Shown here: positions 45,174-57,897 of the stretch, one piece after another
Layout of the letters: each line of letters begins with the position of its first letter
Position numbering within the stretch: position 1 is the first letter of the stretch
Assembly: GCF_035046485.1 (NCBI RefSeq)
Contig: NC_085137.1
Coordinates: forward strand, 497,880,536 to 497,944,535
DNA from: Aedes albopictus
Lineage: Eukaryota; Arthropoda; Insecta; Diptera; Culicidae
Length of the DNA: 64,000 bases
Direction: 5' to 3'
Notes under the pieces: model-generated
Database searches by the model: none
The model's input: only the letters and a program-made list of their open reading frames with translations
Told to the model about the DNA's origin: nothing
Position numbers and translations under genes: made by a program

Positions 45174-46054
45174 AAATACTCTTCGAAAGATATCTCAGTA
45201 ACCAAATGTTCAATCGAAATAAAATTTCAGAGCCTTTTACAAGGATATTGTAGCTTTCATTTGGTGCTTAGAGAACATAAATCGGTTGACAGACGGCTGA
45301 GATATTTATTGTGGTACCCTTGGTCAAAAATCTCTCAAAAAGTTAACCTGTATTACTCCCAAGTACTCTTTGAAAGATATCTCGGTAACCAAATGTCCAA
45401 TCCTAATGAAATTGTATAGGGTTCTACTAGAATGTTGTAGCTTTCATTTGGTGCCAGGATAACCGAAATCGGTTGACAGACGGCTAAGATATTTATTATG
45501 ATACTTTTGGTCAAAAATCTCAAAAGGTTTAGTTGTATAAATCCTAAGTACTCTTCGAAATATATCTCTGTAACCAAATGTCCAATCGAAATAAAATTTC
45601 TGGGCGATCTACTAGGATGCTGTAGCTTTCATTTGGTGCCAAGAGAACCCAAATCGATTGACAAACGGTCGAAATATTTATTATGATACACTTGGTCAAA
45701 AATCTTAAAAAGTTTATAAGTATGACTCATAAGTACTCTTCGAGAGATATCTCGGTAACCAAACGTCCAATCGAAAAAAAATTCAATAGTATTCTACTAG
45801 GATGTAGTAGCTTTCATTTGCTTAAAAGAGAACTCAAATCGGTTGACAGACGGCTGAGAAACGTGCGTGACTTTTTTTTTGTAACGCACATACACACACA
45901 CACACATACACACATACGCACACACACATACAGACATTTGCTCAGTTCGTCGAGCTGAGTTCGTTGGTATATGAGACTCGGCCCTCCGGGCCTCGGATCG
46001 AAAGTCGGTTTTTCGAGCGATATTTATACCCTTCTTATGGGTGTAAGAAGGGTA
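45174..46054. mobile_element. Element with four ~185-bp tandem units, CA tract and terminal hairpin (Helentron-associated type?)
   Basis: Units start near 45174, 45359, 45545 and 45729 with TACTCTTCGAAAGATATCTC variants; the last runs into CGTGCGTGAC, an (AC)n-rich tract (about 45889-45925), a GGCCCTCCGGGCC palindrome, and a perfect hairpin TACCCTTCTTA/TAAGAAGGGTA (46027-46054, 6-base loop). Internal minisatellite units plus a 3' hairpin resemble non-autonomous Helentron-associated elements; that assignment is an inference. Short frames here follow the tandem units. Confidence 0.7.
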
Positions 46055-46074
46055 AAAACTTGAAAATTAAAAAC

Positions 46075-46875
46075 TAGAGAAGAAATAGTTGGAAGCATTT
46101 GATCATCTTAGGCAACTTGGCAAAATTTGAGGCTGGAAGTCAGATTTCTACAGAAAAATACTTAAAAAGTCGAAAGGTAAGACTCTTGGAAAATTGAAAT
46201 CAAATGACGTCTAACGCAGGTCAGCAACGAATATTACTCTCAGTGAACTTTATGTCTAAAATTCCTTCAAAAAATCTTAAACATCATTTCAATCGTTTTC
46301 GGGTTATAGTTTTTTTCTCATACGCCCTTTTGCAATAGTTAGGTGAGGAACAAAATCACATTCAAACTGAAAAATAAAACGAGTCAAAAATGGCATTTTT
46401 TCGTATTTTGGGCTAGAAATGCTCCTAAACAAAATGGGAATTATCATTCGTTGCCATGATAAACCGAACCATGTTTACTTATGTTAGCTTATAGTCAAGG
46501 AAATACGTTTCATTAATGCAAAAGTTTTATGTTTTTCATTTTTCCAAACTTTTGAAAAAAGCGTAGAAAACAAAACTAATTTTCTTCTACAAAATAATAT
46601 AAATCAAAAACGGTTTGCTGGATTGCAATGATGTCTTTGAAGATGTTTGAGGATATTTGAAGGACTTTTAGAAAAAAAATACAGTGAGATTAATATTCGT
46701 TGCTGATCTACTCTAGATGTCATATATTCAAAATTGTCTAAAAACCTTACTCTCCGATTTAAAAAATCGATTAAAATTTTTTTTTTCTGTGGAAAGCTGT
46801 CTTTTAGCCTGAAATTTGCAGTCCAGGATGGTCAAATGCTTTTAACAATTTATTCTCGTTTTTTTTCATTTAATT
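46075..46875. mobile_element. Foldback element with TCAGCAACGAATATT arms
   Basis: The left arm (about 46075-46255) and right arm (about 46680-46875) are inverted; shared are GGTCAGCAACGAATATTAC against its inverse near 46690-46710, and an AAGCATTTGA(T/C)CATC block. The loop is AT-rich. A single-arm relative lies at 38690-38910. Confidence 0.75.
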
Positions 46876-48287
46876 TTAAAATAGACAAAAATAAATAAAT
46901 TTTAAGATTTTTTATATCAAAAACAGAATCAACGTGCAAGTTCCAATGAAAAAACTATAGATTTTTTTTTCATACATTCAATTATGCTTAAGTTACAGTG
47001 AAAATTAAAAAAAAACATGAGAAAAATGTATAAGACCTTTTTGAAAGTTGAAACATATGAATGAAATGTTTCAACTTTCAAAAATGTCCAATTTCTTTTT
47101 TTTTTATTTTTTTTTATTTTTCAATTTGCTGAAACTTAAATATGGTGTTGCTAAGAAGAAAAATTATGAACAGTTTTTCATTAGGACTTGTGTGTAGCTT
47201 CTGTTTTTTATAGAAACAATCTCAAAAAAATGTTTCCTCTTGCTTGTTTTAAAAACTGATGAATAATACAAATTCGAGAAATTTAGTTACAAGTTTTAAT
47301 CTGGGCTACATGGCAAATTCTGCGGCTTACTACAAAAAATAAGAAAAAAATCGTTGGTTTGATTCCCGAGGAACAATTTAAAATGGAAAACCTGAATGTA
47401 AGCCTGGAAAAACATTTTCAAGAAATAAAAAAAAATGCGTTACTGAAAGATCATCATCCCTAAAGTCTTTGAATGATGATTTTTCAGTAACGCATTTTTA
47501 TTTTATTTTATTTGAAAAAGACAAGAAAAAGCTTCGTGGTTTTTCTCTTCTGATTTGTAAAAAAGCGGATAAGTTTTGAAAAATATAAAATAGGTACAAA
47601 AAAGATAAATAAAAAATGTGATTGAATCTCTTAGAAAACTTTGAATAATTCTGCGGAATTTTCCAAAATATAGAAAGCGTACAAAAGAAAAAAAGGAAAA
47701 AAAAACTTGATAGTTAAATCATGATGACGTTTTAACAATAGCACCATCCTGTCCTCTTGTAATCTCAGGTCCTGTTGGCACTGGAACTCTTGGCTCGGGC
47801 TTTTGACTACCTGGCCAACCGCACGCTACGGCTCTGTATCTCAGAAATGGCAGGCGAGGGAGCAACATTTTACAGACTTCCATAAAATTCATACCATTTC
47901 TACGAAGTTCAAAAAACTTACTTTGTAACACCACAATATGATAACATAAGATGTGCACTCCATTAAACATTAAAAAAGAATGTGTAAAAAACAAAAATAA
48001 ATATATTATGACCAAATTTTCTTTTTGAAATAAAATTAGTTTATAATATTTTTTTACAGTGTATGTTTTTCAAAAAAAAAAACATTTCTGAATTTATGTT
48101 TTTTTGAAAATGTAAAATGTTTTATGTTCTGACACTTTCTAAAAGTAAGGCTGAAATTTTAATGGCAAACCAATGATGTGGGTTGTTTGTTTTAGGCTAG
48201 GCAATATTATGGAAAATGTGATCCACATAAAAACAAAAAATAAAAATATCAACATTAGAATTCAAATGAAGATGTACAGTACAGACA
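46876..48287. other. Gene-free AT-rich stretch with two perfect hairpins
   Basis: 47037-47085: TTTTTGAAAGTTGAAACA pairs with its inverse around an 11-13 bp loop. 47430-47500: AAAAATGCGTTACTGAAA pairs with TTTCAGTAACGCATTTTT, extended by ATCATCA/TGATGAT. A 98-codon minus-strand frame (48015-47719) has a proline-rich C-terminus but no recognisable domain; I do not call it a gene. Confidence 0.6.
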
Positions 48288-48603
48288 TCTATATATATAA
48301 AAATGAGTTTGACTTCCCTTTGAGGCAACAAAAGTCACGAACGGCTGAACCGATCAGAATGAATCTTGCACGGTTCGGTTCGTATTCGTGGTGGCTGTGT
48401 TTATATGTACAAAAAGTTACGAAAATCGACTAGAAAAGTGAGAAAATTGATAAAGTACTGATTATGTATGAGCTGGGAAGGAAATCAACACGATCAAAAA
48501 TGAAACCAATCTAGAGTGCGGTGCTTTTTTTGAGCCTAATAGCCTAGCTAACAACTGTCAAACCACCACAAGATGGCAAGACGGAGTTTGCCGGGACAGC
48601 TAG
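48288..48603 (+). mobile_element. Short non-autonomous Helitron
   Basis: Starts TCTATATATATAAAAATGAG after an A and ends GGCAAGACGGAGTTTGCC (hairpin stem GGCAA/TTGCC), then GGGACAGCTAG, followed by T. These are 5' TC, 3' hairpin and CTAG, inserted between A and T without duplication. The middle carries GAACGGCTGAACCGATCAG, frequent in such elements. Confidence 0.9.
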
Positions 48604-48657
48604 TAAAAAATAAATCTGAAATTTTCCTAATTTGATGACTTATTCTCACAAATCATA

Positions 48658-49072
48658 TCCCTTTCGGAACGGAGCGCAAAAAAGTAAAATTTCCATACAA
48701 ATGGCTCAAATTTGACTCTCCAGAACTTTTATATTTCTCAACAAAACAAAAATTGTTGTTCCTCATTTGGAAGGACTACTCTTCGACTTTTGATTTCTAG
48801 CTTTGACTGCCTTAATAAATCGGAAATAAAAAATATGCGACGGATAAAACTTTTTCATGTTTTACGGATTTTGTCCACTTTTTGATTAACTTGTTGTGTT
48901 AAATCTCACATGCAACGTAAACAAAAGATTATTTGCACACATACAAGTATACATAATAGATCAATTATAAAAACAGTTAACAATACATAAAACAAAGACT
49001 AAACAGAATAAATAAATATGAAAAAATGTTCTCGCTCAACAGCACGATTGTGCTGGTTCGTCACGAAAGGGA
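48658..49072. mobile_element. TA-flanked MITE with TCCCTTTCG ends
   Basis: TCCCTTTCGGAACGG (left) and TCCCTTTCGTGACG (right, read inward) are inverted; TA lies at 48656-48657 and 49073-49074. A CAGCACGATTGTGCTG palindrome sits near the right end. Confidence 0.6.
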
Positions 49073-49074
49073 TA

Positions 49075-50058
49075 TAGTGTTGTAGCTTCTAGGTTTCTTG
49101 GAGAACATCAATAACAGATACGTATTTATACGTATACGCCCAGCTTTCCCAGTGAATATCTTCGTGGCCTTTTTACATGCATAATCAAAAACTTCTAAAA
49201 AGAAATTCCATCGCGAAGACTTCGAAGAAGTTTTTTCTTCCAGAACCACCACAGGACTCCTCTCAATAAGTCCCAACATTTATTTCTACCTTAGGGCTTT
49301 CGGAAACTGGGTAATCCTAGGTTTTTTTAGGTTAAATAAAGTTTCTTCATAGATCCGTAAAACTGTAGTACATACAAGAAGTAAATACCCTGTAATATGC
49401 CAAAATCTCATGTTTCAAGGGATGCTGTATTGTATACCACAAGGACATTCAGCAAAGTCAAAAGTAGCATATAAACCGTTTTAAGAAATACTCTCACCTC
49501 CTTTAAAGTGCGCCTTTTCCCTCTTTAAAAGGTAATATTTATTGGAGTTGTTAAGATTACTGAGGTGTTTTAGCAACCTGTAACCAAACTTTTGTCCTTT
49601 TGTCCTAGTGTAATCTATTCTTCCTTTCTCAAACATGTGCTTGTTAGACGTAGAGATGACTGTGTACAATCTGGAAATGCCTGTAAATGCCAAGTATTCA
49701 GTTTGCTAGTTTATTATAAGAGTACAGTTTTATTTATCGGTGTTTGTATTTAATAACGAGTTATGTGTGCACATTTTTTAATTGCGTTAATTGCTTTTTA
49801 TTAAGTTCATCAAAATTTATGTTTTCCTCGCTATGATAGATTTGAAAGTAGATATGCTCTACGATCGTGACATTTTGTCCAAAACTCGCGTGTGGTGTGA
49901 ACTCAGTGCACATTACCGGGCTAGCATAACAAAAAACAACCAACAATTGAAACCCGTAAAAAGCAACAACTGTGAGCAGGAAAAAGTCAGCTCCGCAAAG
50001 CGGAAGCATTGTCCTTGTCACCGTAGCCAACAACGTTTACAACACCGCCAGGTGTAGA
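49075..50058. other. Gene-free stretch
   Basis: AT-rich and unassigned. Frames of 70-90 codons show no motifs. Confidence 0.45.
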
Positions 50059-50060
50059 TA

Positions 50061-50324
50061 CACTGTGGTGCATAATTGATCGGACAAACGCCGATTTTCA
50101 TACAAAATGGCCAAGTTTGAGATGCTGTAACTATAGTTTGCTTTGGTGGATTGAGCTCAATTTTTGACACGGAACTACGAATATGCTGAATTTTGTGTAT
50201 ACAAAGTATAAAATGTTTTCGTTCACAGGTCTGGGCGTGGCAAGGCGTTGAAAATATTGCAAAAGTGATCGGACAGCGGCACGCGTGTAAATCAAAGGGG
50301 TCCGATCAATTATGCACCACAGTG
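50061..50324. mobile_element. Mariner-type MITE, CACTGTGGTGCATAATTGAT ends, TA duplication
   Basis: Terminal 25-bp inverted repeats are perfect; TA at 50059-50060 and 50325-50326. The CATACAAAATGGCCAAGTTT block just inside the left end is shared with 31030-31592. Confidence 0.92.
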
Positions 50325-50326
50325 TA

Positions 50327-51245
50327 GGTACGACCAACTAAAGTAGGGGGGAAATGTTCGCTATTTTACATCTCGAGTGAAACGACTTCTAGGAGCTTTT
50401 TATGGGTACTACCACTACCGCTACCACTCTGGCTGGATTCTTCGCCATAAACGGATATTTTCGTGCCGTTCAAGCAATTGTTTCAGCTTGGTCAAGTCCA
50501 TTCAACTGTCGTCGGTCGGGCGCTGCAAATGGCTCTTTGTCCTTTCGGGATGCCAAGCGTAAATGGTCCGAATTCGTGTGGAAACAGCCGTTTGTTGTTG
50601 GGGTACGCCCCACTCGCAAATGGAGGTAGAAAGCTTACACACGCACAAAAGTGGCACAATAGAAATAGTAAACGGTCGCCATATGGTCGCGAAGTGATTG
50701 CTGCCTTTTTGGTGTAGATGCGACCTGCGAGTGGATCGAATTAGCCACGGGACCGAAGTCGCGGTTGCTGGTTGGTTCTTGGTCGTTGGTGCTCACTTCA
50801 CCCTTACCTGTACATGCATGAATACTGTATGGGTTGAGGGAAAAAGCACATTCCATGGGCTTCCGGGTCCCATCCATGTGGTGGTTCAGATTGGATTTAA
50901 TGGATTTGGTGTCTGTGAAGGGGGAGATTACATTTTCGGTTTCGGCAGGTCGGTCGGGACTACTGTTGCGGTATGGTTTCCAGCGCAAGCTTGAATCGTA
51001 GGGAAAAAGGAAAAAAACGGTGATTTGTAAGGTATTGAATGCAATTTTAATCTAGAAATGGGACTTTTTTTCAATTTCCATTCCACGGTTCAAGAACTCC
51101 ATTTCTTTTTATGTAATATGGTATCGCAGATTACACATTTTAGCATACGTATCATTTACGTGACGCGTCAAAGACGTTCGTGTTCAATTTTGGGAAATGC
51201 AGGAATGAAAATTTGTTTTATTTTTGTTTTCAAATAGATAAGTTC
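50327..51245. other. GC-richer single-copy stretch, no gene recognised
   Basis: Composition resembles unique intronic or intergenic DNA. Frames at 50402-50629, 50463-50717 and 50698-50994 overlap each other in different phases and match nothing I know. Confidence 0.4.
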
Positions 51246-51249
51246 TGAT

Positions 51250-54070
51250 TAAAGATTCCTCCTCGAATTCCTCCTGGAATTTCTTTGGGATATCTCCTGA
51301 AATTCTCCAGGAATTTCTTTTGGAATTTCTTCTGGAAATCCATTCTATAATTCCTCCTGGAATTACTCTTTGAAATTCTCCAGAAAATTCTCCACGAATT
51401 CCTCCACAAATTTCTCCAGGAATTCCTCCTAGAATTCCTCCAGGAATTGCTCCCAGAATCCTTCCTGGAATTACTCCATGAAATCCCTCTGGAATTTTAT
51501 TTTGATTTTTTACTGGAATTCCATCAGGAATCGATGTTGGAATTCCTCCCCTAGTTCTTCCAGAAATTCTTCCTGAAAATCCTCCTGGAATTCCTCCTTG
51601 AGTTCCTCCTGATATTCCTCCTGGAATTCCTTTAGGAATTCGCCCTGGAGTTCCTCTAGGATATCGTGCAGGAACTCCTTCTGGAATTCCTCCAGGAAAT
51701 CCTTCTGGAATTCCTCCAGGAGTTTCTTTTGGATTTTCTTCTGGAATCTCTTCTGGAATTCCTCCAGTACAGCAATTCCTTCTGTAATTCCTCTAGCAAT
51801 TCCTTCTGAAATTTCTCTCAGAATTCCATCCGGAATTCCTCCAGGAGTTTATTCTGGAATTTCTTCTGGAATCTTTTCTGGAACTCTTCATACAATTCCT
51901 TCTGGAATTCCTCTCAGAATTCCATCTGGAATTTCTTCAGGGGTTCATTCTGGAATTCCTCCAGCAATTCCTTCTGGAATTTCTCTAGGATGATTTCCTA
52001 GAGGAACCCCAGAAGAAATTCCTGGAAGAGCTGGAGGAGCTCCAGGAGGAATTCCAGGAATTAATCCAGGAGGAATTCTTGAAGTAATTCCAGGAGGAAT
52101 TCCTGGAGTAATTTCTGAAGTAATTTCTAGAGGAATTCCTGGAAGAATTCCTGGAGGATTTTTTGGAAGAATTCCTGGAGGAATTTCTGGAATAATTCTA
52201 GTAACAATCGCTGAAGGAATTCCAGGAGGAATTCTGGGAAGAATTCCATGAAAAGTTTCTGGAGGAATTCCAAGAGGATTTCCAAGAGGCATGCCTGGAG
52301 GAAATCCAAGAGAAATTTCTAGAGGAAATCTAAGAGAATTCCTGGAGGAATTTCTAGAGAAGGTCTTCCTAGAATTCAAGGAGGAATTCCAGAAGAAATT
52401 TCAGGAGGAATTTTCTGGAAAATTTTCAGGAGGAATTCCAGAAGGAATCACAAGACGAGTTCCTGAAGGTACTGTAAGAATTTCTGGAGGAATTCCTGGA
52501 GAAATTCCTGGAGAAATTCATGGATTAATTGTTTGAGGAATTCCAGGAGGCATTCCAGGATGATTTCCAGAAGGATATTCAGGAGGAAATACAGGAAGAA
52601 TTCCATGATGATATCCAGGAGGAATTCCAAGTGGAATTCTTGGAGGAATTGCAGGAGATTTTCAGGAGGACCTCCTGGAGGAGTTTCAGGAGGAGTTCTC
52701 AGAGAAGTTTCTGGAGGAACTCAAGGAGGAATTTCAGAAGGAATTCTAGAAGGAGTTCCAGAAGAAATACCTGGAAGATTTTCTGGAGAAATGCCAGGAG
52801 AAATCCTGGAGAAATTCCTCTTGAAAAATTCTGGGAGGAATTCAAGAGTTATTCCTGGAGGAATTCCAGGAGGCCTCTGTGATTAGAAGTTATGCTTTTA
52901 AATATTCCTTCTGGAATTCCTCCAGCAATTCTTTCTGGAATTCCTTTTAGAATTCCATCTGGAATTCCACTACGAATTCCATCTGGAATTCCACTACGAA
53001 TTCCATCTGGAATTCCACTAGGAATTCTTTCTGGAATTCCTCTCGGAATCGCTTATGGAATTCCAACAGGAATTGCTTCTGGAATTCCTCCAGGAATTCC
53101 GTCTAAAACTCACTCAAGAATTCCGTCTGAAATTCCTACAGGATTGCCGTCTGGAGTTCCTCCAAGATTTCCGTCTGGTATTCCTCCAGGAACTCCGTCT
53201 GGAATTTTTCCAGGAATTTCTACTGGAATTTCTTCAGGAAATCCTTCTGGAATTTCTCCAGCAATTCCTTCGAATTCCTCCATGAAATCCTTTGAAATTC
53301 CTGTGATTTCTTTTGGATTTCCTTCTGGAATTCCTCCTGGAGTTCCTTCAGGGATTTCTATTGAAATTTCTCCAGAAAATCCTTCTGGAATTCTTCCAGC
53401 AATTCCTTCGTGAACTCCTCCAGGGAATCCTTTTGAAATACCTGAGGTTAATTCTGGAATTGCTCCTGGAATTTATCTTGGAATTGCTCCTAGAATTGCT
53501 GCTAAAATTCCTCCTGGAATTCTTTTGGAATTCCTCCTGCAATTTCTTCTGGAATTCCTTCTGGGAAATCCTTAGAATTACCTTCTGCGCTCTTGGAGTT
53601 CCTTCTGGAATTGCTCCTGGAATTCCTCCAGGATTTGCTCCTAGAATTCCTCCAGGAATTTCCACTGGAATTTCTCCAGGAAATCCTTCTGGAATTCCTG
53701 GAAATCCTGTTGAAATCCCTGACATTAATTCTGGAATCCCTCTTGAAATTCCTTCTGGAAGTGCTCCTGGAATTGCTCTTGGAATTTCTCTTGGAATTGC
53801 TCCTAGGATTGCTCCTGCAATTTCTTCTAGAATTCCTCCTGAGAAATCCAGGGAATTTCCTCCTCCGCTCTTGGAGTTCCTCCTGGATTTGCTCCTGGAA
53901 TTTCTCCAGGATTTTCTCCTGGAAGTTATCCAGGAATTTCTACTGGAATTCCACTTTGAATTCTTCTGGAATTCCTCCTAGAAATCTTTTTTTAATTCTC
54001 CCAAAATTTCTTCAGTAATTTCTCCTTCAAGAATTCCTCCAGGAGTTTCTCAAGCATCCCTACAGGAATT
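51250..54070. repeat. GGAATTCC minisatellite, degenerate part with two orientation switches
   Basis: 12-bp units around CTGGAATTCCTC run in one orientation at about 51250-51990, in the opposite one (GAGGAATTCCAG) at about 51995-52880, and back again at 52890-54070. Units are diverged. All frames of 60-220 codons here, rich in [14 protein letters not shown] or RRNSR, are translations of the repeat. Confidence 0.93.
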
Positions 54071-55984
54071 TTTCGAGAGATTCTGCTGGTAATTGCGCTA
54101 GTTATTTTTCTTAGATTTTCTCCAGGGATGCCACCTGGAATTTTGATAGAGTTCCCTTCTGGGATTCCCCATAGAATGCATTTAAAGATTTTTCTGTGAG
54201 ATTTTCCCAGAATTTAATCGTGGAGTTCCTCCAAGAATTGCTTTGTGTAATATCTCCTTAGATTCGTCTTGAAGTTGTTCAATAGTTTTTGTACAAACTT
54301 TTACAGGATTTTTCCAGTAGTTTATCTAGAAATTTCTCAATAAAAATTCTCCAGGCTTATAAATTAGATCTTAAATAAAATATTGTAAGGTGACACCACA
54401 GGCTCCTTAATTTTAATTTTGCACAAACTATTACTCCAAAAATCTTGACAGGAAACCCATTATTTTGCAAAGTTTTGCAAGTATCAAAAAGAGAACTCTC
54501 TGAAGCTCACACTAATGAAACGTCAAAGCAAGTACAGAACATCTCAACAGCAATAAAGAGTCTCATCTAGAAGAGCCCTTCACTGCCACTAACAGTTCAC
54601 AGCTTTACTGAGGCAAAAGAAGCAAAAATAACAAAATTCAACATAAATTTACTTTTCGCGTGCCTTGGAAATTCGAATGCCTTGCAAAGAATGGGAAAAT
54701 GAAACCAAGCACAAGCAAAAGCGCAAAGAATCTCCGGCCCCACCACTATTCTTCAAAATCGAACTTTCTTTTCTGACAAGCTGCAAACAGGAAATACGAT
54801 TGCGAAGTTTTCCCAAACTATGAGAGGAAGATATTGCTCAAGGGAAAGAAAATTCTAGAATAACTTTCCTGGCGCAGAGCGTACACTGATTCGAAGTAGT
54901 TTCACTTTTAAGGGTGTCCCAGCTGAACGACATTTCAATCGATTCCCTCATAACATTCAATGGAATCGCAATCGTGAATCAACTCTCCTTATCACGTCTC
55001 CGCAAATGCCAAAATCATAAAAGTTCCAAGAAAAACGTCCCACACTCGGGCGTAGCCCCAAACGCACGTCTCGCATGAACAAACTTTTCCCCATGAATCG
55101 ATTCACGACTGATCTCCATCAGTCGCTCAATTCGACCAGCGGTGCATTGATGTCAGAAACTTTGAAAGTGAAAGTTACCGAAATGAAATTTTGTAGCTGT
55201 GCTGTGGCAGAATTGATTACTTTGAAATTTCCCAAAGAGTAAACTTTTGCGGACCCCCGTGTTGGGAAGTCTTCGGTTGAAAGGATTCGCTTGAATGAAT
55301 ATGTTTGACTTGAAGAATTACAACTTTTTTGGGGGGCTCTGCTCATCTGTTTACATTTGTACATGATGTAGTCAAACAAAAAGAGGGGAATTTTCACCGC
55401 CAGGTCGCAGCATACACTTTTTTCAACACGCATTCATTGTAATATGATGAGTTTATGACAACCTTGTTCGCTGAAATATGACATAGCATATATGTAGGTA
55501 TGTACTGGATTTGATGAGATTATATTTTCCACATTATGTTCTAACTTTTGACTTTTCTCATGAAAACTTTCTGGTTCAACTTTTGAACGAACGACTTAGA
55601 ATCGCGGTATGCGGTGATGTGCTTGCCCAACAGAGATGAACGGTGTTTATCAATCTTTTTCATACAGATGGAACAGCAGTCTACTGGCAACATTTAAATA
55701 TATGAGGATTATGGTGCTCAGCAGTGCACATAGAACAAAATTACGTATGGTAAAGAACCTTTGCTGAAAGCAGTGCAGAAGGATTACATTTATCTAGAAA
55801 ATAACATGCTACACAGCTCGCTTTCCCAGTGGAGAAATTTAGAATAACTTATATTTCATACTGCTGGCGATCATTCATCGCATATTCAACGTAAAAGGAA
55901 CACGTACTTCACACACATACTTATTCTCTTGCTTGTACACTACACTGCCAATTCTTCTGGAAGAACTATAATATTTTTATTAGA
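54071..55984. other. Gene-free, mostly single-copy stretch
   Basis: 54071-54340 is a decaying edge of the minisatellite. 54400-55980 has moderate GC and no repeat character; no reading frame with a recognisable domain. Confidence 0.5.
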
Positions 55985-57470
55985 ACATCATATATATCAA
56001 TAAGATAGAATTCAGGAAGAAATTCCAGGAGAATTCCAAGGAAGATCTCTGAAGAAATCCCTGACGGTGACTTTAAAAAATATCATGGAGAAATGTCTGA
56101 AACAATCTGAAAAGAACTTCCATTGCATAACCTGCAGCAATCCTTGAGGGAATCCCAAGAGAGACCTCTAAAAGGAATTCCAAAAAGGAATTTCAGAAGG
56201 AATTTAAGGAGGAATTTCACAAGGAATTGTTGGAGGAATTCCAGGAGAAAATCTACAAAGAATTCCACAAGGCATTCCTAGTTGAGTTCCACGAGGAAGA
56301 ATTCTAGTAATAAATTCCAGAAGTAATCCCAAGAGGAATTGGAATTCCAGAAGGAATACCATAAGGAATTCCAGGAGGAATTACAGAACGAATTCCAAAA
56401 TTATTTCCAGAAGAAATTCCAAAAAGGAATTGCAGATGGGATTTTAAGACGACTTCCACAATCAATTGCTGGAGGAATTCTTGGAGAAAATCTACGAAGA
56501 ATTCCACAAGGCATTCCTGGTGGAATTCCACGAGGAAGAATTCCAGGAAGAATTCTAGGAGGGATTGGAGAATTCCTGAAGAATTTCTAGAAGTAATGTT
56601 TGATGGAATTCGAGGAGGAATTTTTGAAAGAGGAATTCCGGGAGGAATTGCGTAAAGAATTTCAGGAGGAATACCAGGAAGAATTTCAGGAGGAATTCCA
56701 GGAGGAATTTCAGGAGGAATTCCAGGAGGGATTTCAGTAGGAATTTTAGGAGGAATTCCAGGAGGAGTTTTAGGAAGAATTCCAGGAGGAATTTCAGGAG
56801 GAATTCCAGGAGGAATTTCAAGAGGAATTCCAGGAGGAATTTCAAGAGGAATTCCAGAAGGAATTTCAAGAGGAATTCCAGAAGGAATTCCAGAAGAATT
56901 TCCAGGAGGAATTCCAGAAGGAATTCCAGAAGGAATTCCATGAGGATTCCAGAAGCAACTCCAGGAGGAATTCCAGAAGCAACTCCAGGAGGAATTCCAG
57001 AAGCAACTCCAGGAGGAATTCCAGAAGGAATTCCAGTACGAATTCCAGGAGGAACTCCAGAAGGAATTCCAGGAGGAATTCCAGAAAAAAATCCAGGAAG
57101 AATTCCAGAAAGAATTCCAGGAGAAATTCTAGAAAGAATTCCAGGAGGAATTCTAGAAAGAATTCCAGGAGGAATTCCAGAAAGAATTCCAGGAGGAATT
57201 CCAGAAAGAATTCCAGGAGGAATTCCAGAAAGATTTCCAGGAGAAATTCCAGAAAGAATTCCAGAAGGATTCCCAGAAGAATTCCAGAAGGAATTCTAGA
57301 AGGAATTCCAGGAGGAATTCCTGAAGAAATTTCAGGAGAATTTCCGGAACGAGTTCCACGAAGATTTCCAGAACGAATTCCAGGAGAATTTCCAGAACGA
57401 ATTCCAGGAGGATTTCCAGAAGGAATTCCAGAAGGAATTCCAGAAGGAATTCCAGGAGAAATCCCAGGAG

Positions 57471-57889
57471 CAGTGTACGCAGAATATGGCACCGCAAGCG
57501 AAAAATAGACAACAAAGAAGGCACGGCAACAACGCTTTGTTTTTTCGTTAGCAGATAATGACAAAATCGCTCCCGAGTTTGTTCACAACAAAAACGGTAG
57601 GAATATTTGTCTCGTTCTATTCACATCGTGATTTTCGCATTGTTTTACAACTGAAACTCGGCTCTGAGGATGGCAAGAGTCTTAATTCGTCCAAATGCTC
57701 ATGAATTCGATGATGTGGGTCGAAAATTTCAGCAGAAAAACCGAAATATCGGCACACGCACGGCAAGCGATATTTGTTTTATTGCTCTCATCGCTTGACA
57801 TGCGTTTGTTGCGGAGCGCCTTTGTTACCGACATGCACCGCTTAGGACAAAGCGTTTGTTTTTCGGCGTGATCCGTTTTTCGTACCCTG
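57471..57889. mobile_element. hAT-type MITE inside the minisatellite, target duplication CCCAGGAG
   Basis: CAGTGTACGC at the left and, read inward from the right, CAGGGTACG form short inverted ends; CCCAGGAG lies at 57463-57470 and 57890-57897. The sequence is unlike the repeat and GC-richer. No transposase. Confidence 0.85.
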
Positions 57890-57897
57890 CCCAGGAG

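Noticed and set aside
45890..45925. CA-rich tract as a stand-alone microsatellite
   Set aside because: It is a regular part of the tandem-unit element at 45174-46054.
47719..48015. 98-codon minus-strand frame with a hydrophobic N-terminus and proline-rich tail
   Set aside because: The hydrophobic start could mimic a signal peptide, but it falls in AT-rich DNA, no domain is recognisable and no splice structure is evident.
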